The notes beneath the pieces are model-generated. The model searched no databases. It had not been told where the DNA came from and worked only from the letters and a program-made list of their open reading frames with translations. Of a DNA stretch of 32,928 bases, positions 15,033 to 22,992 are shown one piece after another. Source of the DNA: Firm-04 sp964479595 (lineage in GTDB: Bacteria > Bacillota > Clostridia > Oscillospirales > Ruminococcaceae). The translations under genes were made by a program, and so were the position numbers. Location: contig CAYZMU010000012.1 of the NCBI GenBank assembly GCA_964479595.1, positions 1 through 32,928 of the forward strand, read 5' to 3'. Position 1 is the first letter of the stretch. Each line of letters opens with the position of its first letter.

Positions 15033-16136
15033 TCACTCAGAACCCGCCGCAGGCCCGGTTTTTTCCGAATTTGCGGCAGTCGCGGTCTGTGTTTGGGCGG
15101 AGGTGGTCTGAGGCGGCGCGGAGGTAGTCTGAGGCGGAGGCAGGCTGACCGCCGGAGCGCCTTCCTTGGAATAATCGTAAAAGCTTAAGTTCATATCCAC
15201 GTCGCCCTCGATACCATTGACTCTCCCTGTGCTGCTGAACTGCCACATATCGTAATCGTAGATGAAAGTCGGACCGTCGCCGTATTCCGCGAGCCAGAAG
15301 GGAATGTCCTTGAGGCGCGGGGTGTCGAGCTTTAGCAGCGAAGTGCGCTTATTCTGATAATACATCGGGCGGTAGCCGAACGCCTCGATATTCTGGCAGT
15401 AGGCGAGCACACAGTCCGTCAGCGTGTCCACCGAGACGCTGTCGGTGCGCGCGCCCTGCGCGTCGTCGTAGATAATCTCCCAGTCATAGGCGACGGGAAA
15501 ATCCAGCTCGTACCCGTAGAGCCGCTCCGCCGTGAAAACGGCCTCCTCAATCGCCTCGTCCTCGGTGACCGCCTGCGAGAAGAAATACGCCCCGACTTTC
15601 AGCCCCGCCGCCTTCGCGCCCTGATAATGTTCCGCGAATTTTTCGTCGGGCTTTAAAAGGCCGCTGCCGTAGGTGCGGAATCCCGCGCGAATCATCACGA
15701 AATCCACCCCGTCCGCCTTGACGGCGTTCCAGTCCGTGACGTTGTTGTACGCGGAAACATCAATGCCCGTCAAAGCGTTTAGATTCCCCGAGGCGTCTTT
15801 CGAGGTCATCCTGCCGTTTGCCGTCTTGGTGAGGAGGTCGTTGGGGTGCGTGGAGAGCGGCACATCGCTCAGCACGGGCAGCCAGATCTCGCCGTAGGTG
15901 TCGTCAGAGAGCAGGATTTTGTTCCCCTGAAGTTCATAGTTGTGGTCCACGGGAACAGGCTCAAAATGCGGCACGGAGTCTTCGCTTTGCTCCTCATTCT
16001 GCGCCTGCAGGAGTTTCTCGAGCGTCTCAATCCGGCTGCCGCGCCTGTGAATTGTCAGCACGAGCGCGAAAATCACCGTGAGAATGACGGCGGCGGGAAC
16101 AGCCACCGCGAGGATTCGAACCGTTTTGCGTCTCAT
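15033..16136 (-). CDS. Membrane-anchored GH25 lysozyme
   Basis: A 367-residue peptidoglycan muramidase. It has an N-terminal membrane segment at about residues 7-29, a short coiled-coil-like stretch (34-50), and a GH25 domain at about 122-320. The domain has D126 in GIDVSAYN, the catalytic pair D218 and E220 in AYDWE, and the closing MWQFSSTGRVNGIEGDVDMN. The C-terminus is a Pro/Gln/Thr/Ser tail with a duplicated PPQTTSA unit. The signal-anchor lacks a clear cleavage site, so it is probably tethered outside the membrane. It begins 12 bases after the lipoprotein gene and is the last gene of the prfC unit. Confidence 0.92.
   Translation of the reverse strand: MRRKTVRILAVAVPAAVILTVIFALVLTIHRRGSRIETLEKLLQAQNEEQSEDSVPHFEPVPVDHNYELQGNKILLSDDTYGEIWLPVLSDVPLSTHPNDLLTKTANGRMTSKDASGNLNALTGIDVSAYNNVTDWNAVKADGVDFVMIRAGFRTYGSGLLKPDEKFAEHYQGAKAAGLKVGAYFFSQAVTEDEAIEEAVFTAERLYGYELDFPVAYDWEIIYDDAQGARTDSVSVDTLTDCVLAYCQNIEAFGYRPMYYQNKRTSLLKLDTPRLKDIPFWLAEYGDGPTFIYDYDMWQFSSTGRVNGIEGDVDMNLSFYDYSKEGAPAVSLPPPQTTSAPPQTTSAQTQTATAANSEKTGPAAGSE
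15096..15137 (-). repeat. Duplicated 21-bp unit coding PPQTTSA
   Basis: Two adjacent 21-base units near the 3' end of the GH25 gene encode PPQTTSA twice (residues 334-347). Confidence 0.75.
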
Positions 16137-16148
16137 TTTCCATCCTTT

Positions 16149-16892
16149 CTAAGGCAGAGCGGTGGTCTGTTCGGTTGTCTGTGCCTCTGTAAAACCGCTG
16201 ACAGTGAAGCTTACCTCCACTTTCTGCCAGCTTTCAAAATCCGCAGGATTCACAACCATCGGCGAAACCTCTCCGAACGCCCCGCTGACAGCGCCGAGCG
16301 AAGTGTGCGCGTCCGCGGGAAATTCCGTCACGGCGGCGTTCCAGAGCACGCCTCTGAGATTCCCCGCGCCGTCCTCGGCGGTGTAATTGCGCGCCGCAAG
16401 TTCCAAGTTCCGCCCGTCCACACGGACCTCGTCCACGTCTATGCTCGCGTTCGGGGCAATTTCCCCTCCGCCCGCCAGCACAACCGACGCGAAACCGAGC
16501 CCCTCGCAAACATATTCGCTGTCGGGGTCGGACGAGAGTTCCCACGCGCAGCCGCTCGCGCCCGCGTCCACGGAAACGGTATAAGAGCCGTCCCGCGTGA
16601 TGGTGACGGCGGTCGCGCCGGCGCTGAGCGGGGAATCCGCCGTGCCGTTGTAGACCGCGCGAAAATCTTCGTCGCTGATATAGAGAAACGCCTGCCCGTT
16701 TTCCGCCTGTGTGCCCTCATAGCGCGGAGACGCCGCCGTGGTCGTGACCGTGACAGAGGCGGAATCCTCAGACGACGACGTCACGGGCGCGGGAAACGCG
16801 GAGGACTCCTCAAGGGACGATTCCGCCCCGCGCGCGCAGCCCGTCAAAATGAGTAAAGCCGCCGCAAGCGCCGCGCAGCGCGCGTATCTCAT
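16149..16892 (-). CDS. Lipoprotein of unknown function
   Basis: A 247-residue protein with a lipoprotein signal: MRYARCAALAAALLILTGC, with the lipobox LTGC placing the lipidated cysteine at residue 19. A Ser/Thr/Glu linker follows to about residue 55. The mature domain contains a beta-rich pattern (ATAVTITRDGSYTVSVDAG) of the kind seen in carbohydrate-binding or surface modules of cellulolytic Ruminococcus; that similarity is only an impression. I prefer ATG 16892, eight bases after AAAGGGG; an in-frame GTG at 16901 lies too close to that site. It sits between a MATE exporter and a GH25 lysozyme, which hints at an envelope role. Function unknown. Confidence 0.75.
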   Translation of the reverse strand: MRYARCAALAAALLILTGCARGAESSLEESSAFPAPVTSSSEDSASVTVTTTAASPRYEGTQAENGQAFLYISDEDFRAVYNGTADSPLSAGATAVTITRDGSYTVSVDAGASGCAWELSSDPDSEYVCEGLGFASVVLAGGGEIAPNASIDVDEVRVDGRNLELAARNYTAEDGAGNLRGVLWNAAVTEFPADAHTSLGAVSGAFGEVSPMVVNPADFESWQKVEVSFTVSGFTEAQTTEQTTALP

Positions 16893-16905
16893 AGAAAACA
16901 CCCCT

Positions 16906-18258
16906 TTACGACGTCACAGCCCGCGCGTGGTAGCGCTTCGAGGGCTTCAGAATCACCGTTACCGCCAGAATCGCGAGCGCCGTAATCGCCAGCGAAATCG
17001 GGTAGACAATCATAATGGTCTCAAAAGTGGGCCGCAGCGGAAACACATACGCAATCCAGATAAGGCGCACCCCGCAGATTCCGACCACCGAGCAGGCGGC
17101 TGGGAAAATCGAAACGCCAAAACCCCGCAGGTACCCCGAGAGCGCCTCCTGCAGCAGCCCGAAGATATAGGCGAAAAAGATATAACACATTCTCGTGTAG
17201 CCGATTCGCACAACTTCCTCGCTGGGATTGATAAGCCACAGCAGAGGCTTGCCGAAAACGAGCATGAAACAGCAGACCGCGGCGGTCACGCAAAAGGACT
17301 GCAGCAGGCAGATTTTTAAGCTCCGTAGGCAGCGCTCGTTGCGGCGCGCGCCGAAATTCTGCCCGACAAAGGTGGTGCAGGTCTGCCCGAAAGCGTTCGT
17401 GACATAATACGCGAAGATTTCCAGATTGTACGCCGCCGCGGAGGCGGACATGACAGCGGTGCCCAGCGAATCCACGCCCGACTGCACCACAATATTGGCG
17501 ATGGAGAAAATCATGCCCTGTACGCCGGCGGGAACGCCGATGCGCAGCATTTCCCCGAGCACACGGCCGTGAACGCGCAGCTTCCGAAGGCTGAGACGGA
17601 CGGGCAGATTCGTGCGCAGCAGACAGACGAACAGCGCCGCGGAACTGATGAGATTGGAGAGCACCGTCGCGAGCGCCACACCGTCCACGGTCATGTGAAG
17701 CACGCACACAAAGTACAGATTGAGCCCCACATTGAGTACCCCCGACGCGCTCAGCACAATCAGAGGCGTTCTGATATCCCCGCAGCTTCTGAAAATCGCG
17801 GACTCAAAATTATAGAGCAGAATCACGGGCATCCCCAACAGATAGACCCGCAGATACAGCACCGCCATCTCATACGCCGCGGCGGGAACCTTCAGAATCG
17901 AGATAATATTCCCCGCCAGCGCCTCGCCCAGAATCGTCATCAACAGACCGCTTATCAGGGCTGTCAGAACGGAGGTGTGCACGGTCTCAGAGAGCGTTTT
18001 TTGGTCGGACGCGCCGATGGAGCGGGCGATGATGACATTGCTGCCCATCGAGATCCCGACAAAGAGATTGACCAGAAGCCCTATCACCGGGCTGTTGCAG
18101 CCGACCGCCGCCGTCGCCGTTTCACCCAGATCGCCAGTGAAATTCCCCACGACCGCGATATCCGCCGCGTTAAAGAGCTGCTGTAGGATTCCCGTCGCCG
18201 CCAGCGGCAGCGCGTACCGGAAGATCTTCCCCCCAAGCGGACCGTTTACCATGTCCAT
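16906..18258 (-). CDS. MATE-family multidrug/cation exporter
   Basis: A 450-residue membrane protein with about 12 transmembrane helices. Its start, MDMVNGPLGGKIFRYALPLAATGILQ, and the LFNAADIAVVGNF segment are typical of the DinF/MepA-like branch of MATE transporters, which export drugs or metabolites by Na+ or H+ antiport. The middle repeats the pattern in GVPAGVQGMIFSIANIVVQ. The reading frame stays open to 18462 inside prfC, but the family start is at ATG 18258; TTG 18270 is an alternative that adds four residues. The ribosome binding site is weak. The substrate is unknown. It follows prfC by 37 bases and precedes the lipoprotein gene by 13. Confidence 0.9.
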   Translation of the reverse strand: MDMVNGPLGGKIFRYALPLAATGILQQLFNAADIAVVGNFTGDLGETATAAVGCNSPVIGLLVNLFVGISMGSNVIIARSIGASDQKTLSETVHTSVLTALISGLLMTILGEALAGNIISILKVPAAAYEMAVLYLRVYLLGMPVILLYNFESAIFRSCGDIRTPLIVLSASGVLNVGLNLYFVCVLHMTVDGVALATVLSNLISSAALFVCLLRTNLPVRLSLRKLRVHGRVLGEMLRIGVPAGVQGMIFSIANIVVQSGVDSLGTAVMSASAAAYNLEIFAYYVTNAFGQTCTTFVGQNFGARRNERCLRSLKICLLQSFCVTAAVCCFMLVFGKPLLWLINPSEEVVRIGYTRMCYIFFAYIFGLLQEALSGYLRGFGVSIFPAACSVVGICGVRLIWIAYVFPLRPTFETIMIVYPISLAITALAILAVTVILKPSKRYHARAVTS

Positions 18259-18295
18259 GGCTTTGCTCAAGACAGATTCGCCAGACTTTCTCTTT

Positions 18296-19882
18296 TTAGT
18301 TGCTGAAATCGGGCAGTTCCAGGCCCTCGTTGCGCTCAAGCGCCCAGCGGATATTCCACTCGCTCGTAAAGAGCAGCAGATACCGCTCGCGAAAATCCTC
18401 CACCAGTTTCGTGTCCTCGGTGATGTTGAGCCGGCTGAGTTCCTCGCGCGGCACGCCCGCAATCCATCGGATATACTGGTAGCTTAGAGGTTCGCGGATG
18501 ATTTCCACATTGTATTCCGTGCGCATGCGGTACTCAAAGACCTCGAACTGCAGCACGCCCACGACCCCGACAATGACCTCCTCCATGCCCGTTTCGGGCT
18601 CGCGGAAGATCTGAATCGCGCCCTCCTGCGCGATTTGCGTCACACCTTTGACAAACTGCTTGCGCTTCATCGTGTCCTTGTGGCGCACCCGCGCGAAATG
18701 CTCCGGCGCAAATGTCGGGATTCCCTGAAAGCACACCTTCGCCGAGGGCGCGCAGATGGTGTCGCCGATGGAAAAGATCCCGGGGTCAAAAACCCCGATA
18801 ATATCGCCCGCGTACGCCTCGTCAATCACGGAGCGGTTCTCCGCCATCATCATCTGCGGCTGCGACAGGCGCATTTTTTTCCCGCTCTGCACGTGCAGGA
18901 CTTCCATATCGCGGCTGAACTTTCCCGAACAGATTCGCAAAAACGTGACGCGGTCGCGGTGCGCCTTGTTCATATTCGCCTGAATCTTGAACACGAACGC
19001 GGTGAACGCGTCGTCAAACGGCGAAACGACCCCGCCCTCAGCCTCACGCGGCAGCGGCGGCGGCGTAAGCTCCAGAAAGCGCTTGAGGAAAGGCTCCACA
19101 CCGAAGTTCGTCAGCGCCGAACCGAAAAACACCGGGGAGAGTTTTCCCGCCTGTATCGCCTCCAAATCGAAATCTTCCGCCGCGCCGTCCAGAAGTTCAA
19201 TGTCCTCAGACAGCTGCTCGTGATTCTCGCGCCCGATAAGTTCCTCCAGACGCGCGTCATCCGGTGAAATCTCGGTCTTGGAAACCGTGTGCGCGCCCGT
19301 CTCGCCCTCAAACGAGAGAATGTGCCGTGTCTCCAGGTCAAACACCCCGCGAAAATCCTTTCCGCAGCCAATCGGCCAGTTGACGGGGTAGGTTTTGATG
19401 TTCAATTCGGTTTCAATTTGCTCAATTAAGTCAAAAGGGCTCCGCGCCTCACGATCCATCTTGTTGATAAATGTAAAAATCGGAATGTGGCGCATGACAC
19501 AGACCTTGAAAAGCTTTCGGGTCTGGTTTTCCACACCTTTTGAGGCGTCCAGGACCATAATCGCCGCGTCCGCCGCCATGAGTGTGCGGTACGTGTCCTC
19601 GGAAAAGTCCTCGTGGCCCGGAGTATCCAAAATGTTGATGCAGAAGCCGTCATATTCAAACTGCATGACGGAAGAAGTAACGGAAATTCCGCGCTGTTTC
19701 TCGATTTCCATCCAGTCCGAAACCGCGTGTCTGGCGTTTTTCTTGCCCTTGACCGCGCCCGCCATCGCGATAGCGCCCCCGTAGAGCAGAAGTTTCTCCG
19801 TCAGGGTTGTTTTCCCGGCGTCGGGGTGGGAAATAATCGCGAAAGTGCGCCGCCGCTCGATTTCCTCTCTCGTTGTGCTCAA
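18296..19882 (-). CDS. prfC: Peptide chain release factor 3 (RF3)
   Basis: RF3 is a translational GTPase that removes RF1 or RF2 from the ribosome after termination. The 528-residue protein (family about 529) has P-loop SHPDAGKT at about 18-25, switch and G3 DTPGHEDF, G4 NKMD, and the RF3-specific stretches MAGAVKGKKNARHAVSDWM and DKTT-type domain II region, with the FEVFEYRMRTEYN segment near the C-terminus. The start is TTG 19882, seven bases after AAGGAGG. It has its own promoter and heads a unit with a MATE exporter, a lipoprotein and a GH25 lysozyme. Confidence 0.95.
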   Translation of the reverse strand: MSTTREEIERRRTFAIISHPDAGKTTLTEKLLLYGGAIAMAGAVKGKKNARHAVSDWMEIEKQRGISVTSSVMQFEYDGFCINILDTPGHEDFSEDTYRTLMAADAAIMVLDASKGVENQTRKLFKVCVMRHIPIFTFINKMDREARSPFDLIEQIETELNIKTYPVNWPIGCGKDFRGVFDLETRHILSFEGETGAHTVSKTEISPDDARLEELIGRENHEQLSEDIELLDGAAEDFDLEAIQAGKLSPVFFGSALTNFGVEPFLKRFLELTPPPLPREAEGGVVSPFDDAFTAFVFKIQANMNKAHRDRVTFLRICSGKFSRDMEVLHVQSGKKMRLSQPQMMMAENRSVIDEAYAGDIIGVFDPGIFSIGDTICAPSAKVCFQGIPTFAPEHFARVRHKDTMKRKQFVKGVTQIAQEGAIQIFREPETGMEEVIVGVVGVLQFEVFEYRMRTEYNVEIIREPLSYQYIRWIAGVPREELSRLNITEDTKLVEDFRERYLLLFTSEWNIRWALERNEGLELPDFSN

Positions 19883-19914
19883 AGCCGTTCCTCCTTCAGA
19901 CTCAATACAGTTCC

Positions 19915-19943
19915 ATTATACCATATTTCGCCAAAACTTGCAA
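19915..19943 (-). promoter_or_regulatory. SigA-type promoter of the prfC unit
   Basis: On the minus strand: TTGCAA (19943-19938), a 17-base spacer ending ATGG, and TATAAT (19920-19915), an extended -10. It starts five bases past the hydF terminator. Confidence 0.8.
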
Positions 19944-19948
19944 GCGCG

Positions 19949-19979
19949 AAAACCCCGCCCAAATGACTTTTGAGCGGGG
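19949..19979 (-). terminator. Terminator downstream of hydF
   Basis: CCCCGC and GCGGGG form the core of an eight-bp stem (19972-19979 with 19953-19960) around an 11-base loop. It is followed on the minus strand by TTTT, and lies seven bases past the hydF stop. Confidence 0.7.
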
Positions 19980-19986
19980 CAGCGTT

Positions 19987-21192
19987 TTAGTTTTCCGGGA
20001 AGGTTTCGCCAATGCCCGCCAGCGCGCGCGGCAGAATCCCCGTGCAGGCGGCAAGCGTCACGCCGTAATTTGTGAAGGGCACGTCCTGCGCCAAGGCCGT
20101 GCGCATCCGCCACTGAATCTCGCGCTGTGTGCGCATACACCCGCCGCAGTGTATCACCAGCGACACGTCCGACAAATCCTCCGGGAAGGTTCCGCCGGAG
20201 GTGTAGCGGAAGCGAAATTCTTTTCCCGCGTACTTCTGCACCGCCTTCGGAATCTTCACCGTGCCGATGTCGTTGCACTGGCGGTGGTGCGTGCAGCCCT
20301 CCGCGACAAGAATCAGCGCGTTTTCGGGCAGTTCGCGCAGTGCCCGGATTCCCTCGACCGCCGTCTCCAGAAAGCCCTTGTAGCGCGCCAGCAGAATCGA
20401 GAAGGAAGTAAGCGGCACATCCAATGGCGTGGCGGCGGCGACTGCCGCGAAAGCCTGACTGTCCGTCACGACCATGCGCGGGGGCTTGTTGAGAAGTTTC
20501 AGCGTCGGCGCCAGCTGCTCCGTCTGCACCACAAAGGCCATCGCGTTCGCGTCCAGCACCTCGCGCAGCGTCTGCTGCTGCGGAAGAATCAGCCTGCCCT
20601 TCGGCGCGGATTCGTCAATCGGCGTGACAAGCACCACGGCGTCGTCGGGGCTTAAGAAATCCCGTATGATGAAGCGCTCTTTTTCCGCTTCATCGGCGAG
20701 TTTGCCCAGCGCCTCCTTGAGTTCGAAGACGCCCTCCCCCGTTTTCGCGCTGACATAAAGCGTGTGAGCGGGCAGCGTCCCCGCGCGTTCGGAAAGGCGG
20801 TCGCACTGGTTCAGCGCGATGAGATAGGGGACTTTCTCCGCCTCAAAGCAGCGCACCAGCTCGCGCTCGGTCTCGCCGAAACCCTTGACCGCGTCGACCA
20901 CCAGAACCGCAAGATCCGTGCGGTAGAGTTCCCGTTTCGTCCGCGCGACGCGCTGCGCGCCGAGCGTTTCATCGTCATCGTCAAACCCCGCCGTGTCGGT
21001 AATCACCACCGCCCCCAGCGGCAGAAGTTCCATGCTCTTTGTGACGGCGTCGGTCGTCGTGCCCGCCGTCTCGGAGACAATGGAGAGGTCCTGCCCCGTC
21101 ACCGCGTTGGCGAGGCTCGATTTTCCCGCGTTTCGCGCGCCGAAGAACCCGATGTGAATCCGTTCCGACGCCGGTACCTGTTCCAGACTCAT
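19987..21192 (-). CDS. hydF: [FeFe]-hydrogenase maturation GTPase HydF
   Basis: HydF is the scaffold on which HydE and HydG build the diiron subcluster of [FeFe] hydrogenase before transfer to the apo-enzyme. The 401-residue protein has an N-terminal GTPase domain (G1 GARNAGKSS at 18-26, G3 DTAG, G4 NQCD), a middle dimerisation domain, and a C-terminal iron-sulfur domain. That domain has C300 and H302 followed by H348, C349 and C352, which matches the HydF CxH...HCxxC signature. AAAGGAG lies ahead of ATG 21192. No hydE, hydG or hydrogenase gene is in the window. It is 63 bases downstream of the cellulase gene, past a terminator-like stem, and no convincing promoter of its own was seen. Confidence 0.95.
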   Translation of the reverse strand: MSLEQVPASERIHIGFFGARNAGKSSLANAVTGQDLSIVSETAGTTTDAVTKSMELLPLGAVVITDTAGFDDDDETLGAQRVARTKRELYRTDLAVLVVDAVKGFGETERELVRCFEAEKVPYLIALNQCDRLSERAGTLPAHTLYVSAKTGEGVFELKEALGKLADEAEKERFIIRDFLSPDDAVVLVTPIDESAPKGRLILPQQQTLREVLDANAMAFVVQTEQLAPTLKLLNKPPRMVVTDSQAFAAVAAATPLDVPLTSFSILLARYKGFLETAVEGIRALRELPENALILVAEGCTHHRQCNDIGTVKIPKAVQKYAGKEFRFRYTSGGTFPEDLSDVSLVIHCGGCMRTQREIQWRMRTALAQDVPFTNYGVTLAACTGILPRALAGIGETFPEN

Positions 21193-21210
21193 AGCTTTCT
21201 CCTTTCGTGT

Positions 21211-21249
21211 ACAAAATGAGGCAGTACCCCTTTCCGATACCGCCTCATT
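21211..21249 (-). terminator. Terminator downstream of the GH5 cellulase gene
   Basis: 21215-21226 pairs with 21238-21249 (12 bp with one mismatch), followed on the minus strand by TTGT so that the transcript ends ATTTTGT. It lies six bases past the cellulase stop. It may be leaky, since hydF has no obvious promoter. Confidence 0.65.
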
Positions 21250-21255
21250 GCGTTC

Positions 21256-22965
21256 TTATTGCGGCTTGCCGAGCGATTCCTCGCCAATGATTCCCGCGAG
21301 AAACCGCAAAAGCACCGTTAAATCCGTCTGCGTCACCTGAGTGTCCCCGTCACAGTCCGCCGTCAGAGCCTGCGCGTCGGATGAAAACGCGCTGTCGCCT
21401 ACAAGGAAGCGGCTCAGTTCCACAGCGTCCGCGATATCCCGCTCGTCATTCAGATTGACGTCCCCGACCAAAACGCCGCCCGCGGCAGGCGCCGTCGTTT
21501 CCGTGCCCGTTACGGACGCGGTGGTCTCTGTCGATGTGGTTGTGGATGCCGACGCGGTTGTAGTCGTCTGCGACGGCTTGTCAGTCGTAACATGGGAAGA
21601 ACCGTCATAGTAATCGCTCAGGGACTGCCCGTTCGACCCCAAAGGCCGCTGATGGTCAAGACTTACGAACACGCCGTCCTCGTCCTGCCAGAGCGCGGGT
21701 TCCACCAGCGCGTATTTGTCGGTGTCCCATGTGCCGAAATTGTCGTAGACAAGCCCGCCCGTGTCGCCGGAATTCTCGTTGAAGCACCAGAAGGTGTGGT
21801 GAATGTGGTGTTCGATCATGTAGTCGCGCAGCAGCGTCAGCCAGCGGGTGTTCTTGCCGTCCTTGTCGTGCTCGGCGTCAATGAAGCCGCCCCATTCGCC
21901 CATGAGCAGCGGCGAGATATGTTCCTCGCAGAGATAAGCCCATGTATCATACCAGTAGTCGTCCAGCAGCGTCTGGGTCGTGAAGTCGCCCTTGAACCAA
22001 TCCTGCTCCCAGACCAGCGGGCCGTAATCGTGCGGGGAGTAGACCAGCTGCGACTGATATTCGCCCAAGTCAATCGGGTATTCCCGTGCCCCGCGGAAAT
22101 TCGCACCCCACCACGCGCCGTAGTAGAACGTCGTCATGGTCGTATAGTCAATCGAGGGCGCTGTCCAGTCATAGCCCTCCTTGGGGTAGACCTCAATGCC
22201 CTCCACCATCACGAGCAGATTCGGATTCGCCTTGAGCACATAGGACGCAGCCGTTTCCGCGGCAAATTTCCAGTTGTTCGGGTCCTCAGAATCGTCCCAT
22301 TTCGCCATATCGTCGGGTGTGTCCGCCTTTCCGTGCGGCTCGTTCTTCAAGTCAATCGCCAGAATGGTGTCGTCGTTCTTATAGTAGTCCGCGAACCAGT
22401 AGAGCGCGTCGCACCAGTCCTGCGCGCTGTAATTGTCCGTGTACCAAAGATTGACCTGATGCCCCGCCGACGCCGTCTCCGCGGAGTGGATGTCTATCAT
22501 GATTTTGATGCCGAGTTCCTTGCACCACTCCACCGCCTTGTTCCAGATGTCAAAGCTGTACATGACCGTACCGCCCTCTACGCCCTCAAGCGTCAGCTCG
22601 GGATTGGTGTAGGTGTTGACTTTGACCATCGGGTCGGGCTCGCCGTCACGCCAGCCCAAAAGCAATTGCGTGGACATCGGCACGCGGAGCAGATTGAAAC
22701 CGTGGTCGGCGATTTCTGTAAGCATTTCGTGCATATTGCGCGACCAAACGCCGTCGAAAACCTGCGAGCCGACATTGTAGCCGAACCAGTTGCAGCCCGT
22801 CATCCAGACTTCGTTGCCCGCCATATCGACGATTTTGTCGCCCTCGACATGGAGCCAGTCGTCGTTGGTGTCGTCCGCGGCGAAACTCCGCGGCATCACA
22901 CTCAGAGAGCCGCCAAGCAGCAGCGCCGCCGTGCCTATCGCCGTGATACGCTTTTTCTTTTTCAT
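21256..22965 (-). CDS. Secreted GH5 cellulase with type I dockerin
   Basis: A 569-residue endoglucanase-type glycoside hydrolase. In order: a signal peptide (MKKKKRITAIGTAALLLGG..., cleavage near residue 29); a GH5 domain at about 35-445 with R94 in LLRVP, acid/base E209 in DLKNEPHG and nucleophile E357 in MGEWGGF; a Thr/Ser/Ala linker at about 458-497; and a C-terminal dockerin at about 500-560. The dockerin has two calcium loops (DVNLNDERDIAD and DCDGDTQVTQTD), each followed by a helix. Type I dockerins bind cohesins on a scaffoldin, so the enzyme is likely a cellulosome component; no scaffoldin gene is in the window. AAAGGGGGA precedes ATG 22965, which is only 27 bases after the atpC stop. 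GH5 specificity for cellulose rather than mannan or xyloglucan is inferred. Confidence 0.93.
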   Translation of the reverse strand: MKKKKRITAIGTAALLLGGSLSVMPRSFAADDTNDDWLHVEGDKIVDMAGNEVWMTGCNWFGYNVGSQVFDGVWSRNMHEMLTEIADHGFNLLRVPMSTQLLLGWRDGEPDPMVKVNTYTNPELTLEGVEGGTVMYSFDIWNKAVEWCKELGIKIMIDIHSAETASAGHQVNLWYTDNYSAQDWCDALYWFADYYKNDDTILAIDLKNEPHGKADTPDDMAKWDDSEDPNNWKFAAETAASYVLKANPNLLVMVEGIEVYPKEGYDWTAPSIDYTTMTTFYYGAWWGANFRGAREYPIDLGEYQSQLVYSPHDYGPLVWEQDWFKGDFTTQTLLDDYWYDTWAYLCEEHISPLLMGEWGGFIDAEHDKDGKNTRWLTLLRDYMIEHHIHHTFWCFNENSGDTGGLVYDNFGTWDTDKYALVEPALWQDEDGVFVSLDHQRPLGSNGQSLSDYYDGSSHVTTDKPSQTTTTASASTTTSTETTASVTGTETTAPAAGGVLVGDVNLNDERDIADAVELSRFLVGDSAFSSDAQALTADCDGDTQVTQTDLTVLLRFLAGIIGEESLGKPQ

Positions 22966-22992
22966 TCGCGAATCCCCCTTTGCGCGAAACGG

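Noticed and set aside
14921..15127. A 68-codon plus-strand frame in the gap between the sleB-like and GH25 genes
   Set aside because: No ribosome binding site, no recognisable motif, and half of it is antisense to the GH25 tail.
18259..18462. N-terminal extension of the MATE frame into prfC
   Set aside because: MATE proteins start near MDMVNGPL; the extra residues are prfC read out of frame.
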